64,000 bases of DNA, taken from NCBI GenBank assembly GCA_010093485.1, contig MU001505.1, positions 399,375-463,374 on the forward strand, in the 5' to 3' direction. The translations under genes and the position numbers were made by a program. This DNA is from Karstenula rhodostoma CBS 690.94. Taxonomy: Eukaryota; Ascomycota; Dothideomycetes; Pleosporales; Didymosphaeriaceae. The stretch's first letter is position 1, and each line of letters starts with the position of its first letter. Below are positions 20,467 to 31,328 of this stretch, one piece after another. The notes beneath the pieces were generated by a model that saw nothing but the letters and a program-made list of their open reading frames with translations, did not search any database and had not been told where the DNA came from.

Positions 20467-22287
20467 CTATCGTACATCCCCCCTTCTCCCGTCAAAGAAC
20501 CCCTTCGGCCGGACCAAGTGCCTAAGCGTCTTCGTCACGTCTTCCTTCTCCTCCGCGCTCGGAAGCCATATTTCCTTGATTTCTTTCCAGACTTCCAACG
20601 TCCTCTCCACATCCGCGCACTTCCTAAACGCCTTGAGCGCCGCAATTGCGCTCGTTTGGTTGATCCACGTGCGATCCAGCCTGTCATCGAGGGCTTGCAG
20701 GTACTCGGTCCAGGTCTGCTCGAGCTTCGCGCGGGTCCAGGACGAGTAGCGTACGCCGCCGAATTGGGCAAAGCCGTGGAAAACGACGACGAAGATGGAG
20801 CCCTCGAGCGGCACGGCGTTGTAGCCCATCTCCCGGAGCAGCTCGTTGACGCGGTCGATGTTGCCCTCTACGGTGGCTTGGTGCCGGATGAGGAGGCTGT
20901 ACGTTCGCGAGTTTGGTGCGATGGGTGCCCAATCCTGGAGGTCTTTTAGCGCCTCCGCATCGCGCTCGCGCAGATGGCGTCCCCCGTAGGTAAGTTGCAG
21001 CCCGAGCTTGCGGGTGCCGCGCCATGAGCGGTCAGACTTGACGACGGTGGGACCACCCGGGATGGTATAAGAGGCGCTTCCGTTCACGGCAGCCGCTGCG
21101 AGCCGCTTCATGCGCTCGAAGACGTGCTCTGCGGCGGAGGGCTCACCGGCGCGGATCAGAGCAGCGATGACGGCGTTCATAACGACGACGTCGATGACGT
21201 CGCCGTGTTTGATCATGTCTTGGTAGACGCGTCTGACACCGCTTCCGTTCTGCATCACACCGTAGTAGTATAGCAAGGATACGCGGAAGTGGCGGTGGAA
21301 TTTCAGACGTCGGGCCTTCATCTCTTTCAGGAAGAGCTCGGCGAGAGTGAACTTCCCGGCTTTGACAGCGATATTGAAGAGGACGTTGAAGGTGACGGTA
21401 CTGCCTCTGAGGTTGGCGCGTTGTTCCATGTCGCGCCAGAGGTAGAGGGCGGACTGAAGGTCTTCGGTGGACACAATGCCTCTGGAGCGGCCTGCAAAAT
21501 GGGCGGCAGCGGTCCACTCGTTGAGTTTGATGTGGATGTGTGCGTGCTTCATGTCGTCGAGGATGGACAGGTAGCGTTGCATGGCATCGAGTCCAGGGCG
21601 TTCCACGATGGACAGGTGGTGGAGCACATCATGTATGGTTCGGCGGGGCAGGTAGACTATTCGCGGCTCCGACAGGCGTCTGTAAGCATCCCATAGATGG
21701 TCGTGTGAGGGTTCCTCGAGCTTGACGAGAGCACAGAGCTTCTCCACGAGCTGTGCATCCTCTGGTGTCTTGGGCGGCCATTTTTCGTGCTGGTCGCCCA
21801 CATTCCAGACCAGCGAGCCATGGTCCTCTATGTCTGCCTCCTCGCCTGGTGCAAGCTGCATTTCGAGGCCATAATAGTCGACCAGCGCTTTCAATTCCTT
21901 CTCAGCAAATGTTTTGGCTATCCTGAACGGCCCCTTCCTGGAAGGCTTGCCCGATGTATACTCCCGCCTCGCGATGGCGTCCACACTCTTCCGGCGCTTC
22001 TTGTAGTGCGGTGCGACAAAAGGCAGTCGGTCCCGCAGCGTGGATATCTGCTTTGCGTGTTCCGAACAGGATCCCGCCCGCGCCAACGCCTGGATGAAGA
22101 GCTTCTCCGTGAGCCCCCCACCGGCCGCTCTGACCCTCGACGGGCGGGTTACTGCGCTCTTGTTGAAGCTTCTCTTCGGGGCGGTATTGTGCAAGACGGG
22201 ACATAGGAAGGTGAGGGACGGGCGGATGGGGATGGGGTGCGGGCATGAGACGGCGGAGGTCCTATCGAGGGTGCGGAGGAGGGACAT
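20467..22287 (-). CDS. mitochondrial pentatricopeptide repeat protein
   Basis: An intronless frame of 606 aa. The N-terminus is basic and Ser/Arg-rich, consistent with a mitochondrial presequence. The central part holds PPR-type helical pairs, for example TVTFNVLFNIAVKAGKFTLA with ELFLKEMKAR, VVVMNAVIAALIRAGEPSAA with EHVFERMK, and RTYSLLIRHQATVEGNIDRV with NELLREM. PPR proteins of fungi bind mitochondrial transcripts and act in RNA stability, processing or translation. The gene is head-to-head with mitoribosomal protein mS23, 357 bp apart, which fits a shared role in mitochondrial expression. The RNA target cannot be read from the sequence. Confidence 0.85.
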   Translation of the reverse strand: MSLLRTLDRTSAVSCPHPIPIRPSLTFLCPVLHNTAPKRSFNKSAVTRPSRVRAAGGGLTEKLFIQALARAGSCSEHAKQISTLRDRLPFVAPHYKKRRKSVDAIARREYTSGKPSRKGPFRIAKTFAEKELKALVDYYGLEMQLAPGEEADIEDHGSLVWNVGDQHEKWPPKTPEDAQLVEKLCALVKLEEPSHDHLWDAYRRLSEPRIVYLPRRTIHDVLHHLSIVERPGLDAMQRYLSILDDMKHAHIHIKLNEWTAAAHFAGRSRGIVSTEDLQSALYLWRDMEQRANLRGSTVTFNVLFNIAVKAGKFTLAELFLKEMKARRLKFHRHFRVSLLYYYGVMQNGSGVRRVYQDMIKHGDVIDVVVMNAVIAALIRAGEPSAAEHVFERMKRLAAAAVNGSASYTIPGGPTVVKSDRSWRGTRKLGLQLTYGGRHLRERDAEALKDLQDWAPIAPNSRTYSLLIRHQATVEGNIDRVNELLREMGYNAVPLEGSIFVVVFHGFAQFGGVRYSSWTRAKLEQTWTEYLQALDDRLDRTWINQTSAIAALKAFRKCADVERTLEVWKEIKEIWLPSAEEKEDVTKTLRHLVRPKGFFDGRRGDVR

Positions 22288-22644
22288 GAGAGGGCGGGCA
22301 TCGTGTCAGCGGCGGGCGGATCCAGAAGTGTGCATTGACGGCGCGGCGATGCGGGCTCAGGCGTGCGCCATTGGCAGTCACAGTCAGGGAGGCTGTCGAG
22401 GGTTCCAGGTGCTCTCGTCGCGTCGTCGCCAACATTTTGCTAGCTCGCGTCTGCGTCCCGAGCTCCCACGGCAACTTCCGCCTCCGATCTTTTCTCCGCG
22501 TCCTCTCGGCCACGCCAGGGCACCGCAACACCAAACCGCCCATTGCACGCACACGCTCCGTCGCCCGCTCTCGCCTCGCCCCGATTGCGCAGTTGGATGC
22601 GATAGCCCTGCTCCCGTAGCTGGCACACACCCTCCTCGCCCGCC
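22288..22644. promoter_or_regulatory. divergent promoter, PPR protein / mS23
   Basis: 357 bp separate the two start codons of a mitochondrial PPR protein and mitoribosomal protein mS23. The region is GC-rich, and no TATA box is evident. Shared regulation is an inference from the layout. Confidence 0.5.
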
Positions 22645-23460
22645 ATGGGCCGCTACGACTTCCGCCCAATGCGCGTGCGCCAGACGGCAAAGGCCCTCTT
22701 CGACGCCAGACGCAACGACAGCCTGCCGCAATGGTACAACATCATCGGCGACATCCCCCCCAGCGAGACGCTTGCCCGGCCCCTGCAGCGCGCCCCCACG
22801 ACCAAGAAAGCACGCAAGCCCAGCAGGATGTTCCAGCCGCTGCCCATCGCATATCCAGAAGACAAGCTGCGCTCCGAGTTCTTCGGCGACCACCCGTGGG
22901 AGCTGGCCCGGCCCAGGATAATAGTCGAGGACAGCGGCAACGACGCAAAGCACTACGACTGGAGCAACATTGTGCAGCCGGGGAAGCAGCTGGACGGAGA
23001 GAGGTACTGCCACCCCTCATGCACCGGCGAGGGGGGATGCTAACCATGCGACAGCGTCGTCCAGCGCCAAATGTGGCTCATGAAGCACCGCGCCATGTCC
23101 AAGCCCATGGCCTACGACGTCGCCCGCCGCGAATTCTACTTCCACCGCCACCGCGAAGACATCCGCCGCCGCGTCGCCCAAGAGGAGGCTCTGTACGTCG
23201 GTGCCTACTTTGGCAAGGGCCCGATGGAGATCGGCATGGAGCTCGAAGACCGCACCTGGGAGGGCTGGAAGAGGTGGGCTCGCGAGCAGCTCGACGACGA
23301 GGAGGCCGCCCGCGCCCAGCTGTTCTCGGCCGCCCCGTCGACCGAGTCCACGGCCTTGGAGGGCGAAGAGTTTGAGGCGGCACTGGAGGAGGTACAGTCC
23401 TCGGTACCGCAGAGCAAAGCGGGACAGCCTGCGCTGGGCGGCGCGGCCATCCACCCGTGA
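22645..23460 (+). CDS. RSM25: mitochondrial small-subunit ribosomal protein mS23 (Rsm25)
   Basis: Exons 22645-23003 and 23055-23460, with a 51-bp GTACTG...CTAAC...CAG intron, encode 254 aa. The N-terminus MGRYDFRPMRVRQTAKALF and the WYNIIGDIPPSETLARP motif are diagnostic of the fungal Rsm25/mS23 family. The central segment MKHRAMSKPMAYDVARREFY and the long charged C-terminal helix also fit. The protein is part of the mitochondrial 37S ribosomal subunit. The length is close to the family norm. The start is set by the conserved MGRYDF and a strong CCGCCATGG context. The gene is transcribed divergently from a PPR gene. Confidence 0.95.
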
Positions 23461-23870
23461 GCGCGGACGCGTGTTGTACGATAGTGTAACATTCGTGTAG
23501 ACTTGTACATGATACATTCAATAAAGATACCTGGAGCTTCAACAATGAACTGCGCAACCACTTGACCTGTGCGTAGACGCTCAACATGGGACTGTTGTGC
23601 TTGTTCGAAATCGCAAAGGCACGAAGATAACTCGGCCCCCTAGGTGTGCACACATGTCACTTGCACAGAGCCGTCGCGGTTTCGCGTAGAATACGTATAC
23701 TATCCCATTCATTGCTGCGCCTATTCCTACAGCTCTCCTCTCTTGACCTCTTCGACGACTCCGAAAAGTACTCACCTTCAAGCTCTCAGACATTCCCGAT
23801 ATCACAAGTCCATTCGTGAATCAGTCCTGAACGAAGTTCTCATGCGTTACTTGAAGCTACAAACGCTTCC
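23461..23870. other. convergent 3' region
   Basis: Tail-to-tail spacer between mS23 (plus) and the prenyltransferase-alpha-like gene (minus). An AATAAA-like ATTCAATAAAG signal at about 23516-23526 may serve as poly(A) signal for mS23. Nothing else seen. Confidence 0.5.
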
Positions 23871-24905
23871 TCAAGTCCTCGGGGTATCATGTCCCACCTC
23901 GTTCCTCGCAATCCACTCCAGCGTCTCCCCCAGCTTATCTCTAAACTGCGACGCATCCCCCGTCCTATCCAGCTCTTGCCTGCAATCATCCATCTCTCTC
24001 AGCAACTCCATCCTCCCCCCCTCTTCCACCAGTCCACTCGCCATCGCCATCCGCACAAACGTCCACGGCGACTCATTCGCCAGTCTTACATCCATCACAT
24101 ACCTGACCATCTCTCTCACTACCCTCGCCCTCTCGCCCGGTGCACCCACAAGCCCCAGCACCCACACCAAGAACGAAAACCCCGAAATGTCTCCCACATG
24201 CAGCATACACCACACCTTCACCTTCTGCGCACAAGTGCCAAGGAAATCCTCCCACTCCGCGCCACCCAGCGATTCCCGCCTCTTCCTCACCACCCTCCGC
24301 GCATACAGCCACGCGTAGTAGTTCTTCGGATGCCGCTCCCCGGCTTTGATCGCAGCGTCCAGCTCCCCCGCGAACAAGGCAGGGACATGGTGCGCGGAAA
24401 CAAGCAGGACCGGCATGCTCAGGTCCAGCCACCAGGCTCGGTGCGCCCACAGCGTCGGCGACTTGGACTGCCGGTGCAACGGCGACGTGAGGATGCTGTC
24501 CATGAAGCGGCGCTCGGCCCACACTGCGTCGACGAGGGCTTCGCTGTCGCCGCAGCTCTTCAAGTTGAGCAGGTGCCGCTTCCGGTGGTTCGCGGCTGTC
24601 ATATGCTCCGGGTCGAACAACAGCATGATGCGCGTCGCTTCGTGCGCTTTGGTTCGCTCTTCTTCGACATCTGACGTGTGGCGTGTGAAGAATAGGTGTC
24701 GAGCGTGGACGAATGCTAGCGCGAGGATCTTCTTTGGGACGCCGAGATTTGCGCCGTCTTCGAGGAGGAGGGCATCGTTGGGCTCGAAGGCTGGCGGGAG
24801 GACCTCGATTTCTGGGGTGAGGTGGGAGTGGGTGGTGAAGTAGGTGGTTAGGGCGTTGTAGGCGAGGAGTTGCAGCTGGGCGTGCTGCGTGGGTGGAGGG
24901 GACAT
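23871..24905 (-). CDS. PTAR1-like prenyltransferase alpha-subunit repeat protein
   Basis: An intronless frame of 344 aa with several PPTA repeats, seen as HRKRHLLNLKS, SPTLWAHRAWWLD, HPKNYYAWLYARRVV and GFSFLVWVLGLVG. These Trp-containing helical pairs are the hallmark of protein prenyltransferase alpha subunits. The divergence of the repeats and the size point to the PTAR1-type subgroup rather than the canonical farnesyl/geranylgeranyl-I alpha (Ram2) or Rab GGTase alpha (Bet4). Human PTAR1 pairs with RabGGTB to form GGTase-III; that role here is extrapolated. The gene is divergent from GET1 with 249 bp between starts. Confidence 0.82.
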   Translation of the reverse strand: MSPPPTQHAQLQLLAYNALTTYFTTHSHLTPEIEVLPPAFEPNDALLLEDGANLGVPKKILALAFVHARHLFFTRHTSDVEEERTKAHEATRIMLLFDPEHMTAANHRKRHLLNLKSCGDSEALVDAVWAERRFMDSILTSPLHRQSKSPTLWAHRAWWLDLSMPVLLVSAHHVPALFAGELDAAIKAGERHPKNYYAWLYARRVVRKRRESLGGAEWEDFLGTCAQKVKVWCMLHVGDISGFSFLVWVLGLVGAPGERARVVREMVRYVMDVRLANESPWTFVRMAMASGLVEEGGRMELLREMDDCRQELDRTGDASQFRDKLGETLEWIARNEVGHDTPRT

Positions 24906-25154
24906 TGTGGCATTTTGCTATCACCGGCCTAGACTTTCTCTTTCAAGCGGGAAGCTTTGGATTTGGGTGCAGTGGGATCCGTCTCATGTTTGCTGGGTGG
25001 ATGGAAAGCGTAGCTACGAGGGGAGGTATGGTAAGCGCACGGGCCCGCGACACCACCGCGCGGTGAAATTCAGCATGACGCACCGCGCCCTCCTCCCTCA
25101 GCGTGTCCTTCAAGCCCGCGCTCGACAACGGCGAACAGCCCCCTACCACCCACG
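24906..25154. promoter_or_regulatory. divergent promoter, PTAR1-like / GET1
   Basis: 249 bp between two start codons on opposite strands. Both products act on membrane targeting or modification of proteins. No specific factor site is recognised. Confidence 0.45.
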
Positions 25155-25901
25155 ATGCCGTCTCTCCTCTTGGTCATGTTCGTCCTGCAGACGGTGCTGC
25201 ACATCATCAACACCGTGGGCGCCAACACGATCACCGAGCTGGTATGCAGTGCCCCGCCTTACGGAAGGTGGCAGGACATCCGCTGACAAGGCCACAGCTC
25301 TGGGTCCTCTACAACAAGCTGCCCACGCCGACGTCGTCCTCGGCGCAGCGCGTGCAGGTGCTCAAGCGCGAAATCGTCCGTCTGAAGCGCGAGCTCGCCG
25401 CCACGTCGCCGCAGGACAACTTCTCCGGCTGGGCGAAGCTGGACAGACAGCACAACAAAGCGACCGCCGAGTACCAGAAGCTCGGTACGCCTCCTCCTCC
25501 CACCAGCTACATCTACCCCCGCTAACCTACACCCCCCAGACGCCTCCCTCCGCACGCATCAAACCACCTTCACCAGCACCATCTCCACGCTCCGCTGGCT
25601 CGGCACACAGGGCGCGCGCTTCCTCCTGCAGATGTACTTCGCGAAGACGCCCATGTTCTGGATCCCCACGGGCTGGGTGCCGTACTACGTCGAGTGGATA
25701 CTGTCGTTCCCGCGGGCGCCGCTGGGCAGCGTGAGCATCAACGTGTGGGGGATTGCGTGCGCGAGCATGCTGGCGCTGGTGTCGGAGGCAGTCGCCGCGA
25801 GCTACGTCCTTGCGACGAAGAAGGCTGTGCCCGTCGGAGAGAAAGCGCAGCCCATGGCTTTCGAGGCGAGGCCGGGCGCGCCGAGGGAGAAGGAGCTGTG
25901 A
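25155..25901 (+). CDS. GET1: GET complex subunit Get1 (WRB/CHD5 family)
   Basis: Three exons (25155-25241, 25298-25484, 25540-25901) join in frame to 211 aa. The first membrane helix is residues 3-20. Then comes the cytosolic coiled coil, about residues 42-100, with SSAQRVQVLKREIVRLKREL and the conserved DNFSGWAKLDRQHNKATAEY. Two more helices follow in the second half around the PMFWIPTGWVPYYVEWILSF block, with ISINVWGIA-type sequence after. Get1 with Get2 is the ER receptor for Get3 and inserts tail-anchored proteins. Length and layout match fungal orthologues. Introns of 56 and 55 bp have good signals. Confidence 0.95.
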
Positions 25902-27281
25902 TTGATTGTGATTCTCGCTCATACATAGCATAGCATAGCATCACATAAATAGCATCCATCACACACACCACTACTCCCCACACAGCAATACCACCGTGCA
26001 AGAAGTCTCTCACCCTCTCTCCGTCACACACCCATCACAAACATACATCTCACTCTACATAATGTTTCCCAAGCAATAGACGCAAAACCGTCCTGGGCGC
26101 CGCAGTCTCCCGCGGCCCTCAGATCCTGCAACACGAGAGGGATAGACCTTGGCAGGTCGTGTGATTTCTTCTAGGCCACCAATTTTGAACTCGTGATTGT
26201 AGGGAAAGCGAAATCGCCGAGTCTTCGAATGGGCCGTGCCGTCCTCCTCCGCTGTCTTTCCTCTACCGTGGTGGCGTGTCTACGGCGGTTGTCTACTACG
26301 CGACAGGTACGCGACGGGGTAGGGGCAGTGGGTAGTGTGCATTGTACTGCGTGTGGGTGTTGTGAGGGAGGGGATGGTGGATGGATGGGTGGAGGGGTGG
26401 GAAGAAAAGGAAAAGGAAGGGGAAAAGGAAAGGCGCTAGGTGCCAAGGTCGGGCCGGCGTTTGTTGCTTCCGGCGAGGTGCGTGCGGGTCCGGGTCCGTG
26501 GGGCGCCGCTTCTCATGTGTGTGATGGCTTGCTTGGTATTTTCTAGTAGGGAGGTTTTTTACTAGTGATGGTGCGCTGGACAATGTCGCACTGCACTGCA
26601 GTGCAGTGTATAGTTTCTTCTCGCGCTGCATTCCCATCTTCGGCGCTTTGTTCTGCTGCAGAGGGACGGACACTGGCTCTTCGATTCTATATTTGTCGAT
26701 TGTTTTATGGAACGCTACTTCGTAGTTTGTGTCGACGATTAGAAAACTACAGGGTGTTTTGAAGTTAGCATTCGCTTCTTATAAGGCTAGTATGTATCGC
26801 GCGTTGGACGATGTTATGCGCTTGTGGTTTTCTGATTGTTGACTCAAACTACAAAGTAGTGTCCCGTAAAGTGATACAAAAGGAAGCGTTGTGAGTAGAT
26901 AAACAAGGTTAGATAAGTAAGCAAGGCTTGGCGGCCCGCCATAAAACCTCAGTCAGGAAACGATCGCTTTTTTTTGTTGGGACAGTATATGTGTCGTTAT
27001 GCGCTTAGATGAAGACATCTGGCTCAGCATTTATTTAGGGCATTTCGAAGTTTGGTATTCGAGTGTGCCAGAGGCCAGCACACGGAGGTCGGTAAAACAT
27101 CCTCTCATTGACGGGGTATATAAACAGTGATGGCCCACAAGCGCATCTGGTATCGTAATTCCTCCATCCATCCCCTCGCACCACGCCAGCCATCCCCCCT
27201 CCAATCCCACACGTTCTTGGCAAGCCACCCGCCGTTGGCGCGCACAAAAGCTTAGCCCAACACCCATCCCACCCTTTGCAT
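25902..27281. other. stretch without a supported gene
   Basis: 3' flanks of GET1 (plus) and the MFS gene (minus). A GGAAAAGGAA-rich stretch lies at 26400-26435, and an ACTGCACTGCAGTGCAGTG palindrome near 26590-26608. No exon chain, tRNA or transposon found. Confidence 0.5.
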
Positions 27282-29166
27282 CTACAACGTCTGCTTGCCC
27301 TGCGTCTCAATCGGCAGGAAAATCATGCTCACAAACGCCGCCAAGATCAGCCCGCCCGACGCATAGATAGGCGCCTTGGGGTTCGCGGTGCCCGCGTTGA
27401 CGGCGACGATGGGCGCGCAAAGCCCCGCGAGGCGGTTCAGCGTGCTCGCGATGCCCGAGCCGGTCCCGCGGTTGGGTGCGGGGATGACCTCGGGCGTGTA
27501 GGCGAACAGCACACCGTACATGACCTGCTGGAAGCAGGCTTCGAGACACGAGAAGGCGAGCTGGAAGTCTGGGTCGCCGGAGATGGTGAAGAGGAAGACG
27601 AAGACGCCCGTGAGCGCCGTGCCGACGACCATGGTCTTCTTGCGGCCGAGAAACGGGATGTTGACGAGGTAGTAGGCGAGGAAGGAGCCGGGGACGCCGC
27701 AGATGGAGGTGATGGCGTAGTTGCGGTAGGTGACGGAGACAGCCGTGGGCTGCGCGCTGCCGGAGTTGGCGAGGTACTGCGGGAGGAAGGCGTTGAAGAG
27801 CGGGTAGCCCATGCCGATGGTCGTCCACTGGAACCAGAGCAGGACCATGGTGAGGCCGAGTTTCTTGTCCTTGAAGAGAGGGCTGACCCGCTGGGTGGAG
27901 AACTTGCCCATCGAGTTCTTCACGATTTGGATGGTGCTTAGTTTCGTGGTGACGACCTCGTCTGAGATGCCGCCGACCTGGTCGAGAATGTCTTCGGTGA
28001 GCCAGGTCTTGGTCTTGTTGAAGTAGGCCATGCCGTGGACGACGGCTACAGCCTCGCGTTGCTTGCCGCGAGAAAGCAGGTACTTGGGCGATTCGAAGAG
28101 GTGGAAGAGGAAGAAGCGGCACAAGAACATGACGAAGGTGATGGCGCCCAGGGTAAGGACCAGATACCGCCAGCCCCAGTTCTGGGCCTTTGTGCAAGGG
28201 TTTGCATCGGCCGGGCAAGAAAAGTTGGGGATGAAAGCCCAAGCCAAGAGCGAGGCAATCAGTTGGCCGAACGACCAGAAAGCAGAAAGCAGCGTCAGGA
28301 GATTGTTGTTAGCGCCGGGAAGGAACTCGAGGAACAGGGCACCGTCGACGGGAAGATTGCCACCAACTCCAAGACCCAAGCAGGCGTACAGTGCGCAAAC
28401 TCCATACCAGCTAGGGCCACCGCCAGCGGCGAGTCCAAAGATGCCTGCGAACATCAAGGTGAAGTTGAAAGCCAGGCGGCGACCAACAACATCGGATGCA
28501 ACTCCCCAAAAGCTCGCTCCGATGCAGAGCCCCAAGAAAAGAGCCAGGGTCGTGTAACGGACTTCGTTCTCACTGACGCCGAACTCTGCAGAGAGCGACG
28601 GGAGCGTCAGAGCAACGCCTTGGAGCCAGAGGCTAAGACATATTAGCGCAAAGGACAAGAGGGGGCAGAGTCGGTGCACTCACTTGTCTGCCATCCAGCC
28701 GCAGCCGCATAGGGCGAAAAGCTGCCATTGGTATCTTCCCATGCCCATGTCGGCAATGGCTCGGTTGATGACCTTGGATTTCTCTGTACTAGAAGTAAGC
28801 ATCCACGACAAACGGTGCCCACCACGACCGGTCGCGAGACTTACTATCGTAAATCGACTGGCTATCGTTGGCGCCAACGTCAAGGTCGACTTCTTCGCGC
28901 AGTTCGGCTACCGTCAGTCCCCTGGTGGTGCCAGCGCGAATGCTGGCACCGCCGCTGTGAGTGTCACTCCCTTTACCTGATTCAGGGCCATCTTTCTCAG
29001 CATTGGCCTGCGGGTTCACCGGTTTGTGACGTGCATCTACTATCGAGTTTGCATCTGCAAGGTCGATGTGGGTGTTTGGGAAATCCGAAGCATCGTGATT
29101 CTTGAACGGGTTCAGGAAAAACATATTGGCGCGAGGGAGGTTGTTGCTAGGGAGATAGCAGGACAC
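27282..29166 (-). CDS. SV2/SVOP-like major facilitator transporter
   Basis: Exons 29166-28845, 28783-28684 and 28632-27282 encode 590 aa (576 from the Met at 29124, MFFLNPF, which is equally likely). The cytosolic N-terminus of about 120 aa is followed by INRAIADMGMGRYQWQLFAL, GCGWMADNLWLQGVALTLPS and the MFS signature region GVASDVVGRRLAFN. About 12 membrane helices follow, with a second signature at LGRKKTMVVG. This subgroup resembles SV2/SVOP and sugar or organic-acid transporters. The substrate cannot be deduced. The first intron uses the TACAG acceptor five bases after a TAG acceptor; only the former keeps the conserved frame. Confidence 0.9.
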
Positions 29167-31177
29167 GGTACAGTTGCTGCAGTGGGGTTTGTTGCTAGGG
29201 ACGTCGAGCCTGCGTGGGCAATTGTTGCTTGGAGATTTGCTGGAGAGTCGCTCGGGTATCGGACCTTCACTGGGTCACTGCAAAAAGATGCTTGTGAAGA
29301 CGTGAGGGTTGGTGAAGCTTGGTACAGCTTGTATTTGGTGAGGTATGGGCACGCACAATTGAATGTGCAGTGCTGGTGGGGAGATGGTGGGAAACGCGCG
29401 AGACGATGGCACTGGGAGACTTCGGGCTATTGATATAGTGTCGAGGCACGTCGCCAGGCGATGGGTAGCAACCGCGGGCATGTCGAAGAGTGGGGAACCT
29501 GAATCGAGTGTAGCGGGTGTGGCGGGTGTGGCAGGCCTTGCCAAGACGAGGACGGCCATGACGTCGATCGCCCGCACCGGTGGAAAAGAGCCTTCGTGCA
29601 GGGCTTTCGTGCAGGTGCGCGGTAGACCAGCACGGTTTGCCGGCGCAAAACACTGCGGGCTCCTCCGTTTTGCTGCAGTTCCCATTCGCCGGGCGGAATC
29701 TGTCACCATCTCGAGTGTGGCGGCGGAACATGGCGAGTGCGTTAACCTCTTTCCGGTCCAGCTTCTTCCGCCAACGCTACGAGCGGGCACTGACGCTGGG
29801 CACCGCACTGGCAACTCTGATCTGATATGAACCTGAACCGCCATGATGGTGCTGGACCGGACTGCCTTGCCGGGCGCTTTTCTCTCAAGCACGGTTCTAG
29901 ACGGTTGCTTTTGCCGCTAGTTGCTCACTCTCCAGGCCGTGTAAAATTTGCAGAGGCAACGTTCCCACCGGCCTGTCCCACCCATTACGTTTCCGATGCC
30001 GACGAGTGGGTGTAGACCGGAACATCCGACGTACCCCAGGACTCTGCAAGCCTTCCGTGCATTTCAGCCGCAAGCCTGCAATGCTACTTCCATCATCGCC
30101 ACTACCCTGCATACGACACTGCATGTCACCAATGTAAACGTTCGTGGAGAGTTGAAGTGGACCCTGGCAACATCGTCCGAGATTCTCTCACTGGGGCCAT
30201 TCTCACGCAATACCGCCACGCGATGCCCACTCTCCAATACTCGCTCCCACTGCCGATTGGACATCAACACCATGCAGATGCGATGCTTCATCTCCTAGCA
30301 AAACCTCCCGAGTGGCGCTTGCTGCTAATGACAGCTACTCCGACTTTCTGACAGGGTAGTAGATTACGGCATCGGAATAGCAAGAGGTGAACGTAGATGC
30401 ACGTGCCGAGTATCCGAGCCCGGGGGCCTTGTAGATGACAAAGAGGCCCGCCTCCACGGCCCTAACGCTGTGGGCCAACCCACCCCACGACGCCAAAACA
30501 AACCTGAGCCCGAGACCGCTGTGCAACTTCTACCCACACTCGAGCCCGAGACCCTGATGCAAGTATGTATTCTACCTACTCCTTCGCCCGCGGCCGAATC
30601 CAAGCCATGCTTCCCGCAGACCCATACCTACTCCCTTCTGCCAAAAGTGCACAACCAAAGAATCCCCCATTAAATACCAAATCACCAACAAGCTGGCTCG
30701 TAGCAAACCACTTTTCAATTAATCCAAAGCAGCAATCTTCCCACAAGCCCGCTCGTAGCAAAACAAAAACACCTCTTAATCTACCCACCAATGCCCACCT
30801 CCACACCCCTACTTAACCATACCAAATTTGATACTTCGCGCGCTCGGGCAAGCCGCGGCAAAACACAGTAAATAAACTCGGTGGACTTAACCATCCCATC
30901 CCATACCTAAAAAACTCCCACACCGCACCGCACCGCACGCCCCTCGTTCGTTTCCCCCCACCCACCCCACCACAGCCTCCAGCCAATAAAAACACCCCGC
31001 ACACCGCCTCCTTCCCTCCTCAGCTCAGCTCAGCTCAGCCCCAACCCAGCCCCAACCCACGCACGCGAGCATGACTCACACCGTGCCACCCCTCTCCCCC
31101 AACCCATCCTCCCCCATTTTCTCTCCCGGTATATATGCTTTTCAAAATTGGCATTACATAATACACCCCCAAAACCC
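29167..31177. other. long stretch without a supported protein gene
   Basis: Upstream region of the MFS gene, then about 1.5 kb with no family match. From about 30640 to 31060 the plus strand is unusually C/A-rich (CCCACAAGCC, CACCGCACCGCAC, CAGCTCAGCTCAGC) and leads into the tRNA genes. No repeat family or exon chain found. Confidence 0.5.
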
Positions 31178-31325
31178 GGCTTCATGGTCTAGTGGTGTAA
31201 GTTTGCCCTCCTCGCCTCGCTAGCTAGCTACAACGAATGTAAAACTAATATGCACAGATGATTCCTGCTTTGGGTTGTTAAACACAAAGTGCAGGAGGCC
31301 CCGCGTTCGAATCGCGGTGGAGCCC
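31178..31325 (+). tRNA. tRNA-Pro(UGG) with a D-loop GT-AG insertion plus the usual anticodon intron
   Basis: Acceptor stem GGCTTCA (31178-31184) pairs with TGGAGCC (31318-31324). The A box TGGTCTAGTGG is intact at 31185-31195. The anticodon stem CCTGC/GCAGG encloses TTTGGG with anticodon TGG (31271-31273). A 15-nt intron at 31275-31289 sits at the canonical 37/38 site. The T arm is CCGCG-TTCGAAT-CGCGG. A further 61 bp (31197-31257) splits the D-loop after AGTGGT. It starts GTAAGT, carries CTAAT at 31245-31249 and ends CACAG. Removing it restores AGTGGT-ATGATT, identical to the D arm of other fungal tRNA-Pro genes. Both insertions removed, the tRNA is 72 nt. Nine Ts follow as Pol III terminator. 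Confidence 0.85.
31197..31257 (+). other. spliceosomal-type intron-like insertion in tRNA D-loop
   Basis: 61 bp with donor GTAAGT, branch-like ACTAAT eight bases before the acceptor, and acceptor CACAG. This is the same architecture and length class as the protein-gene introns in this window. It leaves the A box intact and only widens the spacing to the B box to about 110 bp. Confidence 0.75.
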
Positions 31326-31328
31326 GTC

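Noticed and set aside
22040..22921. Plus-strand open frame of 293 codons upstream of and across the start of mS23
   Set aside because: It overlaps both the PPR gene and mS23 in other frames and has the Arg/Pro-rich make-up of a GC-rich shadow frame.
27307..28242. Second minus-strand frame inside the MFS transporter
   Set aside because: Shifted frame of the same gene; His/Arg/Pro-rich and without homology.
29275..29892. 205-codon frame upstream of the MFS transporter
   Set aside because: No domain, unusual composition, and it lies where the promoter is expected.
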